A stretch of 64,000 nucleotides of DNA, from assembly GCF_900602065.1 (NCBI RefSeq), contig NZ_UWFN01000263.1, positions 161,757 through 225,756 on the forward strand. Direction: 5' to 3'. Made by a program: the position numbers and the translations under genes. The DNA comes from Pseudomonas viridiflava. GTDB taxonomy: Bacteria > Pseudomonadota > Gammaproteobacteria > Pseudomonadales > Pseudomonadaceae. The notes beneath the pieces are model-generated. The model did no database searches. It saw nothing but the letters and a program-made list of their open reading frames with translations, and had not been told where the DNA came from. Numbering within the stretch: position 1 is the stretch's first letter; each line of letters opens with the position of its first letter. Below are positions 17,829-26,788 of this stretch, piece after piece.

Positions 17829-18638
17829 CTACTGCGCTGGCGCAGCTTCCGGCTCGGCTGGCGGAGCAGCCTCAACCGGGGCTTCCTCGGCAGGAGCAGG
17901 TTCAGCCTGAATCGACTCCGTCGGCGCAGCCGGGGCTGGCACTGGCTGGCTGGATTCAACTGCGGGCGCAGGCGTCGGCTCTGCTACCGGCGCGGGAGCT
18001 GCTGCGGGTGCCGGTTCAACCAATGCCGCCGGTTTTGGCGCGGGCACCGTTTGCTCCGGCACGCCAAGCGCAGCCTTTGGGGTTTCTTTGATGTTGGCGG
18101 CTTTTTTCGCTTCAGGCGGCATGAAGTTGTCTACCAGCATGAAGAAGCGATCGTAGAACTTGTCTGACGCCACGGTCTCGCTTGCCACTTTGACCATCGA
18201 GTCGTCAGTGGAACCAATCGGCATCGACACCGAACCCAGCACACCAACACCCAGACTGGCCGAGTTGTTGGTTTTCTTCAGCGCGTAGCGATCCTGCAAG
18301 GCGTTAGCGAACACCGTCGAGCTTTTGTCAGTGGTGTCGTCAGCGGCACAGACCACGTTGAAGCTGATCTGCATGTGAGTCTCGCCAGTTTGCTGGAAGC
18401 TCTTGTTGCCGCTGATCATCTTCGGGTCACTGCTGGTGATGATGTAGCCCTGACTGAGCAATGCGCGGCGCGCGGCTTCACAGGAAGCCGAGTCACTGAC
18501 CGGGTAAGTCCTGGAAAAAGTCCCCGCGTCATCAAAATTCTCATGCTCGTAGACTGCGGTTTTTTTCGAAGAACAGCCCGCGATTGCCAGCAAGGCAACG
18601 GCGCAGCATGCGGTACGAAAGTTAACTAAGTTAGGCAT
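17829..18638 (-). CDS. DUF2242-like lipoprotein with Pro/Ala-rich tail, 269 aa
   Basis: Predicted lipoprotein: a signal peptide with lipobox LAIAGC at about residues 18-23, so Cys23 would be lipidated. The globular part (about 30-180) matches my recollection of DUF2242 proteins (YPVSDSASCEAARRALLSQGYIITSSDP, VCAADDT). The last 80 residues are a low-complexity Ala/Pro/Glu tail, perhaps spanning to the cell wall. The start at 18638 was chosen because the signal peptide begins there and AGGATC lies upstream; the frame extends further without signals. Function unknown. Confidence 0.75.
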   Translation of the reverse strand: MPNLVNFRTACCAVALLAIAGCSSKKTAVYEHENFDDAGTFSRTYPVSDSASCEAARRALLSQGYIITSSDPKMISGNKSFQQTGETHMQISFNVVCAADDTTDKSSTVFANALQDRYALKKTNNSASLGVGVLGSVSMPIGSTDDSMVKVASETVASDKFYDRFFMLVDNFMPPEAKKAANIKETPKAALGVPEQTVPAPKPAALVEPAPAAAPAPVAEPTPAPAVESSQPVPAPAAPTESIQAEPAPAEEAPVEAAPPAEPEAAPAQ

Positions 18639-18795
18639 CAAGGATCCTGGGTAAAAACGGTCAGCAGAACTGCGGACTGGAAAACGTCGGTAAGTCTGCA
18701 ACAAGGGACGCGCAGGATCAACGCGCAGATGGAAAGGATCTTGTTACAAACGGCCACATCTGGGGTCATCTGACAGCGGCAAAAGGCCAACAGAA

Positions 18796-18861
18796 TGATC
18801 GTTTCAATCAACAATGAACGAAACGATCAAAATAACTTGCATTTTATGATCGTTTTAATCA
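18796..18861 (+). promoter_or_regulatory. three operator-like 15-bp repeats before the acid-sugar operon
   Basis: tgatcgtttcaatca (18796-18810), its inverted partner tgaacgaaacgatca (18815-18829) and a direct copy tgatcgttttaatca (18847-18861). The first two form a 34-bp palindrome. They lie 38 bases or more upstream of the first gene of the operon. Spaced repeats of this type suit a DeoR-family repressor, and such a regulator is encoded at the operon end (26789-27556). The binding partner is inferred. Confidence 0.65.
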
Positions 18862-18898
18862 TTGTGGATCTCACTAAGAATAAAACGAGAATCCCATC

Positions 18899-19771
18899 AT
18901 GCAATTTCGCGGCATTATTCCAGCCCTGGTCACGCCCTTCACTGCCGATCAGCAGGTTGACCATCACGCACTCCGCGCGCTCGTCGAAAACCTTATTCAA
19001 GCTGGCGTGCACGGTCTGTTCGTGCTCGGCACCAATGGCGAGTTCTTCACCCTTTCAGAAGCTGAAAAGCTGGAAATCGCCCGCGTTACGGTTGAGGCGG
19101 CTGCCGGTCGCGTGCCGGTTGTGATTGGCACAGGTGCCTTTGCCACTCGCGAAGTGATTGAAATGAACAAAAAAGTGACGGACATCGGCGCAAATGCCCT
19201 TTCCGTCATCACCCCCTACTTCAACGCCATCAGCCAGAACGAGTTGATCAAGCATTACGAAGCCATCGCCGACGCCTCCAGCCTGCCCCTGATGATGTAC
19301 AACATTCCGGCCAAGACCGGCATGTCCATTGGCATCGGCGCCGTTGCAGCGCTGCATCAACACCCGATGATCAAAGGCATCAAGGACAGCGCAGGTAACT
19401 TCGACGCTCTGGTACAGATGATGAAATACCGCAGCGACGACTTCGCGGTCTTTGCCGGTACTGACTCGCTGATCTACTGGAACCTCCTGGCCGGTGGCGA
19501 TGGCGCGATTGCCGCGACCGCCAACGCGGTGCCGGATCTGGTCATGTCGATCTGGAATCACTTTCAGGCAGGCAACCATGACGCTGCGCGAGTTGCCCAG
19601 GAAGCGCTGCGTCCGCTGCGCGATGCCTTTGCCATGGGCACCATGCCTGTGGTGCTGAAAAAAGCCACTGAACTGCTCAATCTACCGGTCGGACCTTGTC
19701 GCGCGCCGGTGCAGCCGCTGGATGCTGCTGCCGTGCAAAAACTGGAAACCCTGCTTGCGGTTTACCGCTGA
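18899..19771 (+). CDS. DapA/NAL-family Schiff-base aldolase or dehydratase, 290 aa
   Basis: Member of the dihydrodipicolinate synthase / N-acetylneuraminate lyase superfamily. It shows the GTNGEF loop (canonical GTTGE), Tyr134 in MMYNIPAKTG and the Schiff-base Lys162 in IKGIKDSAGN, so it should be active through a pyruvate-type imine. Lysine biosynthesis is unlikely as a role: the gene heads a sugar-acid operon with a kinase, PdxA2, a symporter and a sialidase-fold protein. A retro-aldol splitting a 2-keto-3-deoxy sugar acid into pyruvate and an aldehyde is the most natural guess. The exact substrate cannot be read from sequence. Confidence 0.85.
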   Translation: MQFRGIIPALVTPFTADQQVDHHALRALVENLIQAGVHGLFVLGTNGEFFTLSEAEKLEIARVTVEAAAGRVPVVIGTGAFATREVIEMNKKVTDIGANALSVITPYFNAISQNELIKHYEAIADASSLPLMMYNIPAKTGMSIGIGAVAALHQHPMIKGIKDSAGNFDALVQMMKYRSDDFAVFAGTDSLIYWNLLAGGDGAIAATANAVPDLVMSIWNHFQAGNHDAARVAQEALRPLRDAFAMGTMPVVLKKATELLNLPVGPCRAPVQPLDAAAVQKLETLLAVYR

Positions 19772-19790
19772 TTTGCCAGGAGACGCACAG

Positions 19791-20957
19791 ATGTCGACCT
19801 ATCATTTTCAAACCGTCAAACACGTGATTCATGGCCCCGGCAGCCTTGACCAGTTGACCGAAAAACTGCCGCTGCTCGATACCCCACTGCGCAATGTCGT
19901 GCTGGTCACGCAAAACGCCATGCATAACCTGGGCGTGACGGAGAAAGTCAGCGCACAGCTGAATGCCGCCGGCATTGCCGTGCACATGGTCGACAACGTC
20001 GAAATCGAACCGACCCTGGAAAACATCGAGCGGGTCTTTCGTGAAGACGTTGCACCTCATGCGCCCGACGCATTGATCGCCATTGGCGGCGGTAGCGTAC
20101 TGGACGCCGCCAAGCTGTTTTCGGTCATGCTCACCAACGACACGCCATTGCGCGACCTGCTCGGCGTCGACAAGGTCAGCCATCCCGGCAAGCCCATGGT
20201 GCTGGTACCGACCACCTCGGGCACAGGTTCCGAAGTCACACCGAACGCCATCGTCACCCTGCCCGACGAAGAACTGAAGATCGGCGTCGTCAGCCGTCAT
20301 TTGCTGCCTACGCTGGTCATCCTCGATCCACTGTTGACGCTGAGCTTGCCACGCAGCATCACTGCCGCGACCGGCATGGACGCTTTCGTGCATTCGCTGG
20401 AGTCGTTCATTTCCACCAAGGCCAACCCGATCAGCGACGCCTTCGCGCTGGAATCCATGCGTCTGATCGCGGGCAGCATTGTCGAGGCTTACCAGCAACC
20501 GGACTCGGTCAGCGCACGCGGCGACATGCTGCTCGGCTCGATGTACGGCGGCCTGGCCCTGACCGCCGCCGGTACAGCGGCGGTGCATGCCATGGCCTAC
20601 CCGTTGGGCGGCAAATTCCATGTTACCCACGGCGTGGCCAACGCCATGTTGCTGCCGCATGTGATGGCCTTCAATCTGGACAGTTGCGCAGATCGCTTGA
20701 AACGCGCCGCCTGTGTCTGCGGTGTTGCAGAACAGCAGGACAGCGATGAGGTCGCCGCGCAGAAGCTGATTCAGCAGATCCGCCAATGGACCGCCACCCT
20801 GAACATTCCTCAGGATTTGCGCGAGTTCGGCGTCGGCGAAGAGCACCTGGCTGACATGGCGGTGGCTGCCTCCAAAGTCACCCGTTTGATGGCCAACAAC
20901 CCCAAGGCCCTGAGCCTGACCGACATCGAAAACCTCTATCGGTGCCTGCTGCCATGA
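19791..20957 (+). CDS. iron-containing alcohol dehydrogenase (group III), 388 aa
   Basis: NAD(P)-dependent Fe-type dehydrogenase, most likely working as an aldehyde reductase. Nucleotide-binding GGGSVLDAAK and PTTSGTGSEVTPNA are present, followed by the metal-site histidines in MDAFVHSLESF and in HAMAYPLGGKFHVTHG. The start at 19791 is preceded by CCAGGAGA. It follows the DapA-like gene by 19 bases and overlaps the DUF1537 gene by 4 bases (ATGA), so the operon is tightly coupled. In context it could reduce the aldehyde released by the aldolase to a four-carbon acid for the downstream kinase. Confidence 0.9.
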   Translation: MSTYHFQTVKHVIHGPGSLDQLTEKLPLLDTPLRNVVLVTQNAMHNLGVTEKVSAQLNAAGIAVHMVDNVEIEPTLENIERVFREDVAPHAPDALIAIGGGSVLDAAKLFSVMLTNDTPLRDLLGVDKVSHPGKPMVLVPTTSGTGSEVTPNAIVTLPDEELKIGVVSRHLLPTLVILDPLLTLSLPRSITAATGMDAFVHSLESFISTKANPISDAFALESMRLIAGSIVEAYQQPDSVSARGDMLLGSMYGGLALTAAGTAAVHAMAYPLGGKFHVTHGVANAMLLPHVMAFNLDSCADRLKRAACVCGVAEQQDSDEVAAQKLIQQIRQWTATLNIPQDLREFGVGEEHLADMAVAASKVTRLMANNPKALSLTDIENLYRCLLP

Positions 20958-22216
20958 GTGCCGGGAATGTATCGGGCTTGTTGATCATTGCTGACGACCT
21001 GTCCGGAGCCGCCGATTGCGCGGCGGGTTTCGCCCGGCGCCTGTCGACCGAAATAGTCTTCGACGGCCACGACACTCCCTCAACCGCAGCAGTGGTCGCC
21101 ATCGATGTCGATTCACGGCGACTTGATCCGGTAGCAGCCGCGCAGGCCAACACCGCCATCGTGCAACAGCGTCAGTACGCCAGCCGAGCGCTCTACAAGA
21201 AAATCGACTCGACGCTGCGCGGCAATGTCGCGAGTGAAGTCGCCGCGCTTCAGGTTCATTACGGCCTGGCAATTGTTGCCCCAGCCTTTCCGGCAATGGG
21301 CCGTACCACTCGAGACTCGGTGCAGTTGATCAACGGCATCTCCGTCGCATTGAGTGATGTCTGGCGCAATGAAAACCTGACGGGCACCGGTAACCTGCTG
21401 GAAAGCCTCAGCGCAGAAGGGTTGCGCTGTGTAGCCGTCGATATCGACACCGTGCGTGATGAAGCAGCACTGGCCAGCGCCGTGGATCAAGCCTTGAAAA
21501 GCAAGGTTCAGGCACTGGTGTGTGATGCCGTGACTGACGCAGACCTGCAACATCTGGCCCGCGCTACGGCACCGCTGCACCGTCAATTGTTCTGGGTAGG
21601 TTCAGCAGGACTCGCCAGTCATCTACCACAAGCATTGGGCCTGCCCGGCCCTGCCGACATAAAGGTGCAAGGCCGCTCACCCGTGCTGACCGTAGTGGGA
21701 AGCATGTCTGAGCACTCACAACAACAGGCCGCCACACTCGCCGGGCACAGTGGCTGTTTCTGTCTGGAAATAGACGCTGACACGCTGCTTGATCCAGCAA
21801 ACACTGAACAGCGCGAGCAGTTGATCACCCTTCTTTATCTGCGTCTGGCCAATGGCGAAGACAGCCTGGTAACGCTGAGCCAGCAACAGCGTGATCCCGG
21901 TGTCGCAGCGCTGCTGAGCAGTGCGCTGGCCGAATGGCTTAAACCCGCCCTCGCCGTCACGGGTTCGTTGATCGCGACCGGCGGCGAAACCGCCCGCGCC
22001 ATTCTCACTGCCGCTGGCATCAACCGTCTTGAAGTTCAGGGCGAACTGGCCCCCGGCGTCGTGCTTTCCCGCTCCGAAACAGGCTTGAACGTTGTGACCA
22101 AAGCCGGAGCCTTTGGCCAACCGGACACGCTGTTCACCGCCTGGCAACAGCTTCACGGCCGCAGCCCATCCATTGCGGACGCGCCCCACCATAAAAAGGA
22201 AATCCATCATGTCTGA
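20954..22216 (+). CDS. DUF1537 four-carbon acid-sugar kinase, 420 aa
   Basis: DUF1537 proteins are ATP-dependent kinases of four-carbon acid sugars such as D-threonate, L-threonate and D-erythronate, and work with PdxA2 or related enzymes. The N-terminal domain shows IIADDLSGAADCAAGF (residues 12-27) and YKKIDSTLRGN (about 79-89); the C-terminal nucleotide-binding domain shows TGGETARAIL (about 345). The length is typical. The start at 20954 overlaps the previous stop. The product would be a 4-phospho acid passed to the PdxA2 encoded next. Confidence 0.9.
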   Translation: MSAGNVSGLLIIADDLSGAADCAAGFARRLSTEIVFDGHDTPSTAAVVAIDVDSRRLDPVAAAQANTAIVQQRQYASRALYKKIDSTLRGNVASEVAALQVHYGLAIVAPAFPAMGRTTRDSVQLINGISVALSDVWRNENLTGTGNLLESLSAEGLRCVAVDIDTVRDEAALASAVDQALKSKVQALVCDAVTDADLQHLARATAPLHRQLFWVGSAGLASHLPQALGLPGPADIKVQGRSPVLTVVGSMSEHSQQQAATLAGHSGCFCLEIDADTLLDPANTEQREQLITLLYLRLANGEDSLVTLSQQQRDPGVAALLSSALAEWLKPALAVTGSLIATGGETARAILTAAGINRLEVQGELAPGVVLSRSETGLNVVTKAGAFGQPDTLFTAWQQLHGRSPSIADAPHHKKEIHHV

Positions 22217-23231
22217 ACGTCCCGTGATCGGGATCACCATGGGCGATGCCGCCGGTGTGGGTCCGGAAATCATCATGAAAACCCTGGCCCATCAGTCGGT
22301 GTACGACAGCTGTCGGCCGCTGGTCATCGGTGATGCCAAACGCCTTGAAGATGCCAATCGAATCGTCGGTGGCAGCCTGCGGGTGAATAGCATCGCCTCT
22401 CCCGCCAATGCGCGCTTTGAAATGGGCACCGTGGACTGCATCGATCTGGGGCTGATCCCCGCGGACATGCCCTACGGCAAGCTGTCGGCCGTGGCAGGCA
22501 ATGCAGCGTTTCGCTACATCGAGCGCACCGTGCAATTGACTGAAAGCGGTGAGCTGGACGCGATCTGCACCGCACCGCTGAACAAAGAAGCGCTGCACGC
22601 AGGCGGGCATATTTTCCCCGGTCACACGGAAATGCTCGCGCACCTGCTGGGCATTGAAGAAGTCTCGATGATGCTGATGACGCCGACCCTGCGAGTGATT
22701 CACGTCACCACCCACATCGGCATCATCGACGCTATTGCGAAAATCGAACCGGGACTGGTCAAGCGCACCATCGAACGCTGCCGGGAAACCCTGACCCGCG
22801 CCGGTATTGAAAATCCGCTGATCGCAGTCTGCGGCATCAACCCGCACGCGGGGGAAAACGGCCTGTTTGGCTATGGCGAAGAGGAAACCAAGATCCAGCC
22901 CGCCATCGAAGAACTGCGCGCCCGCGGCTGGCGTGTGGAAGGTCCGCTACCCGCTGACACGCTGTTCTTCCGTGCAGGTCGCGGTGACTTCGATGCAGTC
23001 GTTGCCATGTACCACGACCAGGGCCATGGCCCGGTAAAAGTCATGGGCCTGGAAGCCGGAGTCAACGTCACCGTTGGCCTGCCCGTTATCCGCACCTCGG
23101 TGGACCACGGCACGGCGTTCGACATCGCCGGTAAAGGCATCGCTGACGAACGCAGCCTGATCGAAGCCTTGCGCCAGGCCGTCGAGCTGGCGACCCGCAA
23201 GCGGGAGACACGCCAGTCGGTGGCTGTTTAA
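22209..23231 (+). CDS. PdxA2-type 4-phospho-threonate/erythronate dehydrogenase, 340 aa
   Basis: Homologue of PdxA (4-phosphohydroxythreonine dehydrogenase) of the catabolic PdxA2 type. It oxidises C3 of a 4-phospho acid sugar, and the keto acid then loses CO2 to give DHAP. Visible landmarks are GITMGDAAGVGPEII at the N-terminus, the metal-binding GHTEMLAHLLG and the MYHDQGHGPVK motif. Pairing with a DUF1537 kinase separates it from the vitamin B6 enzyme. The start at 22209 is preceded by AAAAGGAAA and overlaps the kinase gene by 8 bases. Confidence 0.9.
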   Translation: MSERPVIGITMGDAAGVGPEIIMKTLAHQSVYDSCRPLVIGDAKRLEDANRIVGGSLRVNSIASPANARFEMGTVDCIDLGLIPADMPYGKLSAVAGNAAFRYIERTVQLTESGELDAICTAPLNKEALHAGGHIFPGHTEMLAHLLGIEEVSMMLMTPTLRVIHVTTHIGIIDAIAKIEPGLVKRTIERCRETLTRAGIENPLIAVCGINPHAGENGLFGYGEEETKIQPAIEELRARGWRVEGPLPADTLFFRAGRGDFDAVVAMYHDQGHGPVKVMGLEAGVNVTVGLPVIRTSVDHGTAFDIAGKGIADERSLIEALRQAVELATRKRETRQSVAV

Positions 23232-23304
23232 AGCCGCGCAATCTTTCAAACCAATCCCTGAAGTCCTCTGAAACAACGCGCCACAAAAACAACAACGGAG
23301 CGAA

Positions 23305-24738
23305 ATGATGGAAACCTTCAACTCGCAGGACACTGCGATCATCATCGGTATGGTCGTCGTTTACATCGTCATTACCACCTGGATGAGCTTGCGACTGCGC
23401 AGCAAGACCAGTGAGCAATACATGGTCGCCGCGCGCACCATGCCCGCCTTTGTCGTCGGCATCCTGATGATGTCGGAATTCATCGGCGCAAAATCTACCG
23501 TCGGTACCGCACAGGCAGCCTTCGAAAGTGGCTTTGCCGCCTCCTGGTCGGTGATCGCCGCCGCCATTGGCTTCCCGCTGTTCGGCCTGCTCATGGCCCG
23601 CAAGCTCTACAACTCGGGCGAATTCACCATTTCCGGGTTCATCGCCAAGAAATACGGCACCTCCACCAAGCTGGTCGTGTCGATCATCATGATCTACGCA
23701 CTGTTGCTGGTGAACGTCGGCAACTACGTCAGCGGCGCAGCAGCGATTGCCACCGTGATGAAGATCAACCTGCCGACTGCGGCGTTTATCACAGCGATCA
23801 TCAGCACCCTGTATTACGTGTTCGGCGGCCTGAAAAGCGTGGCCTACATGAGCATCCTGCATACCGCCGTGAAATACGTCGGCGTGATGATCGTGCTGTA
23901 TGTGGCCCTGAACTTGACGGGCGGCTTCACCCCGGTGATTCAGAACATGCCTGAACACTACTTCACCTGGGATGGTGCCATCGGCGGCTCGAAAATCATG
24001 GCGTGGATCATCGGCACGGTCGGTGCGATCTTCTCCACTCAGTTCATCATCCAGGCGATTTCCTCGACGCCTGATTCGAAAGCCGCCCAACGCTCCACCT
24101 TCTACGCATCACTGCTGTGCATCCCGATTGCGTTGGCCCTGGGCTTCATCGGCGTCGCCTCCAAATACCTGCATCCGGACATGGGCAGCCTGTACGCCTT
24201 GCCGGTTTTCCTGCAATCGATGAGCCCGGTTTTGGCAGGTGTGGTGACTATTTCTCTGGTCGCCTCGATCTTCGTCAGTGTCAGTACCGTCGCCCTGGCC
24301 ATTGCTTCGCTGGTGGTGCGGGACTTCTACGTGCCAATGCGCAAGCCATCGGTGGACCGCGAACTAAAGGCGACTCGCGTCATCGCATTGATCATCGGCT
24401 TTGTACCGCTGTTCTTTGTGTTCTTCGTGCCTGAAATTCTCAACCTGTCGTTCTTTACCCGAGCGCTGCGCCTGTCCATCGCCGTTGTCGCGATGATCGC
24501 CATTTACCTGCCATTCTTCGGCTCGGGCCGCGGTGCAACGCTGGGCCTGATCGCCTCGTCCGTCACCACCAGCGTCTGGTACCTGCTGGATAACCCGTAC
24601 GGCATCGATAACATGTACGTCGCGCTGGTCACTCCGGCCATCGTGATTGCTGTAGAGCGCCTGTTCCCGCAAGCGATCAGCCGCCGTCAGGATAAGCCCG
24701 GCAATGACAAACAAGAGGTCTCCCATGCCAATCAGTAA
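23305..24738 (+). CDS. sodium:solute symporter (SSS family), 477 aa
   Basis: Inner-membrane Na+-coupled importer with about 13 hydrophobic helices (first at about residues 12-32). EQYMVAARTMP and FIGAKSTVGTAQAAFESGFAASW near residues 32-85 are typical of the SSS family (PutP/SGLT type). Its place between pdxA2 and the BNR gene suggests it imports the acid sugar degraded by the operon. The frame starts with two ATGs at 23305 and 23308 behind GGAGCG. Its end overlaps the next gene by 14 bases. Confidence 0.9.
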   Translation: MMETFNSQDTAIIIGMVVVYIVITTWMSLRLRSKTSEQYMVAARTMPAFVVGILMMSEFIGAKSTVGTAQAAFESGFAASWSVIAAAIGFPLFGLLMARKLYNSGEFTISGFIAKKYGTSTKLVVSIIMIYALLLVNVGNYVSGAAAIATVMKINLPTAAFITAIISTLYYVFGGLKSVAYMSILHTAVKYVGVMIVLYVALNLTGGFTPVIQNMPEHYFTWDGAIGGSKIMAWIIGTVGAIFSTQFIIQAISSTPDSKAAQRSTFYASLLCIPIALALGFIGVASKYLHPDMGSLYALPVFLQSMSPVLAGVVTISLVASIFVSVSTVALAIASLVVRDFYVPMRKPSVDRELKATRVIALIIGFVPLFFVFFVPEILNLSFFTRALRLSIAVVAMIAIYLPFFGSGRGATLGLIASSVTTSVWYLLDNPYGIDNMYVALVTPAIVIAVERLFPQAISRRQDKPGNDKQEVSHANQ

Positions 24739-25849
24739 TCAACGCCAGGACGCCTTCCTGCCAACGCCTTATGCGCAAAACCATGCCGCGAACCTTCACG
24801 AACTGGCCGACGGCACGGTGTTGTGCACCTGGTTCGCCGGAACCCAGGAAGGCATGGCCGATATTTTTGTCCTGCTGTCGCGCCGCGACCCACAAACGGG
24901 CGTATGGAGCGAACCGGAAAAACTGTCTCAGGACGACACCCGATCCGAGCAGAACCCGATTCTGTTTCAGGCACCGCAAGGCCCTTTGTGGCTGATCTGG
25001 ACCGCGCAAATTTCCGGCAATCAGGAGACGGCGATCATTCGCCGTCGCCTGTCGGCGGATCAGGGCAAGACCTGGGGCCCGGTGGAAACCCTGTTCGATG
25101 AACCGGGCACCTTCGTGCGCCAGCCGCCGGTGGTGCTGGATAACGGCGACTGGCTCTTGCCGGTCTGGTATTGCATCACCCTGCCCGGCGAAAAATGGGT
25201 CGGTAATCACGATGTCAGCGCAGTGATGATTTCCAGCGATCAGGGGCAAAACTGGTCGCGCCATGACGTCCCGGACAGCACCGGCGCCGTGCACATGAAC
25301 GTTCATCAAGTGGCCGACGGCAGCTTGCTGGGCCTGTTCCGCAGCCGCTGGGCCGATTCGATTTACAGCAGCCGCTCCACCGATCGTGGACGTAGCTGGA
25401 GCGTACCGGTCGCTACTGAACTGCCCAATAACAACTCTTCGATTCAATTCGTGCGGCTGATCAGCGGCGAACTGGCATTGGTCTACAACCCGGTCAGCGC
25501 CGAAGGCCATAGCCAGCGCCGGGCGTCGCTGTACGACGAAATCGAGGATGAAGGCGATGACCGCGTAACTCCGGGCCAGACTGAGGATGGCAAAAGCGCA
25601 GTGTGGGGCATCCCGCGTGCGCCCATGAGTCTGGCGCTGTCCCACGATGACGGGCGAAGCTGGCCGGTGCGGCTGGACCTTGAGTTGGGGGATGGTTTCT
25701 GCCTGACCAATAACTCTCAGGAAAAGCTCAACCGCGAGTTCTCCTACCCGAGCATTATTCAGGCGCGGGATGGCAGCCTGCATGTGGCGTTCACGTATTT
25801 TCGGCAGAAGATCAAACATGTGCACTTGCCGCTGGCGGCAGTGCGCTGA
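24725..25849 (+). CDS. cytoplasmic BNR-repeat (sialidase-fold) protein, 374 aa
   Basis: Six-bladed beta-propeller of the BNR_2/sialidase type. Four Asp-box motifs are visible (SADQGKTWGP, SSDQGQNWSR, STDRGRSWSV, SHDDGRSWPV). The N-terminus has NHAANLHEL...WFAGTQEG, characteristic of the BNR_2 subfamily, and lacks the FRIP motif of true sialidases, so sialic acid is an unlikely substrate. There is no signal peptide; the protein should act in the cytoplasm on an imported glycoside or acid. The start at 24725 follows AAGAGG. It overlaps the symporter gene, tying its job to the imported compound. Confidence 0.75.
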   Translation: MPISNQRQDAFLPTPYAQNHAANLHELADGTVLCTWFAGTQEGMADIFVLLSRRDPQTGVWSEPEKLSQDDTRSEQNPILFQAPQGPLWLIWTAQISGNQETAIIRRRLSADQGKTWGPVETLFDEPGTFVRQPPVVLDNGDWLLPVWYCITLPGEKWVGNHDVSAVMISSDQGQNWSRHDVPDSTGAVHMNVHQVADGSLLGLFRSRWADSIYSSRSTDRGRSWSVPVATELPNNNSSIQFVRLISGELALVYNPVSAEGHSQRRASLYDEIEDEGDDRVTPGQTEDGKSAVWGIPRAPMSLALSHDDGRSWPVRLDLELGDGFCLTNNSQEKLNREFSYPSIIQARDGSLHVAFTYFRQKIKHVHLPLAAVR

Positions 25850-25903
25850 ATGGTATTAACCGCATACAAAACAAACCCAATATTCTGAGTTGAAATGCAT
25901 TCC

Positions 25904-25993
25904 CTGTAGGAGTGAGCTTGCTCGCGATAGCGTCAGATCAGGCGATAATTTATCGACAGAAAAATCGAATCGCGAGCAAGCTCACTCCTACAG
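25904..25993. repeat. REP-type palindrome, family B copy 1
   Basis: Perfect 24-bp inverted repeat (25904-25927 and 25970-25993) with core gagtgagcttgctcgcga, between the BNR gene and the SDR gene. It may mark the end of the main operon transcript. Confidence 0.85.
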
Positions 25994-26025
25994 AACCCGC
26001 GTGTATGACGGAGCGGCACCTTTTT

Positions 26026-26709
26026 ATGACCCCGACAAAAACCGCCGTACTGACCGGCGTCAGTTCCGGCATCGGCATGGCCATCGCTCAGCGCTTGCTG
26101 GCCGAAGGCTGGCGTGTGCATGGCCTGAGTCGCCGCCCTGCCGATATCGATCACCCCCTCTTTCACTGGACTGAATGCGACCTGAGCGATTTGCACGCGC
26201 TTGAACAGGCCTTGCAAACCGTCGATACGCTGGACGCCATTGTTCACGCGGCAGGCTTCATGCGCACCGCGCCTCTGGGCCAGTTGAATCCGGAGGATGC
26301 TCAAGCGATGTGGCAGGTTCACGTCGCGGCGGCTAGCCATCTGGTCAACACCCTGCATGGCAGGCTGCACCCCGGTGCAAGAATCGTGATGATTGGCAGC
26401 CGCACCATGCAAGGTGCCCATGGACGCAGCCAGTACGCGGCAACCAAGGCGGCATTACAAGGCATGGTGCGCTCCTGGGCCATGGAACTGGCACCCCTGG
26501 GCATCACGGCCAACCTGATTGCTCCCGGCGCGACTGAAACGCCGATGTTGCTGGACCCGGCTCGCAGCGGCACCCCGCCCAACAAGCCGCCCATTGGCCG
26601 CTTCGTGCAGCCCTATGAAGTCGCCGGTATGGCGGCGTTTCTGCTTGGCCCCGATGCGGGTGCCATTACCGGGCAAAGCCTGGTGATCTGTGGCGGCGCT
26701 TCGCTATAG
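26026..26709 (+). CDS. short-chain dehydrogenase/reductase, 227 aa
   Basis: Rossmann-fold oxidoreductase of the classical SDR type: NAD(P) motif TGVSSGIG at about residues 9-16, HAAGF in the NNAG position, and the catalytic YAATK pair. The start at 26026 has GGAGCG 11 bases upstream; an alternative ATG at 26005 would add seven residues. It lies after the acid-sugar genes and 79 bases before the DeoR-type regulator gene. It may feed a hydroxy or keto acid into the same pathway, but the substrate is unknown. Confidence 0.85.
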   Translation: MTPTKTAVLTGVSSGIGMAIAQRLLAEGWRVHGLSRRPADIDHPLFHWTECDLSDLHALEQALQTVDTLDAIVHAAGFMRTAPLGQLNPEDAQAMWQVHVAAASHLVNTLHGRLHPGARIVMIGSRTMQGAHGRSQYAATKAALQGMVRSWAMELAPLGITANLIAPGATETPMLLDPARSGTPPNKPPIGRFVQPYEVAGMAAFLLGPDAGAITGQSLVICGGASL

Positions 26710-26788
26710 ACTCACTGGTTCTGCGGTTGCATTGCACCGCGGTTTAATGTGATAACCCCTTTCTCCTCGCTCACTACCAAGGCTGTTC

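Noticed and set aside
19677..20846. 389-codon open frame antisense to the Fe-type alcohol dehydrogenase
   Set aside because: Shadow rich in Gln, Gly, Val and His; the sense gene has all family motifs.
24732..24974. Possible start of a secreted form of the BNR protein
   Set aside because: No upstream in-frame signal peptide; the start at 24725 has a ribosome-binding site and overlaps the symporter gene.
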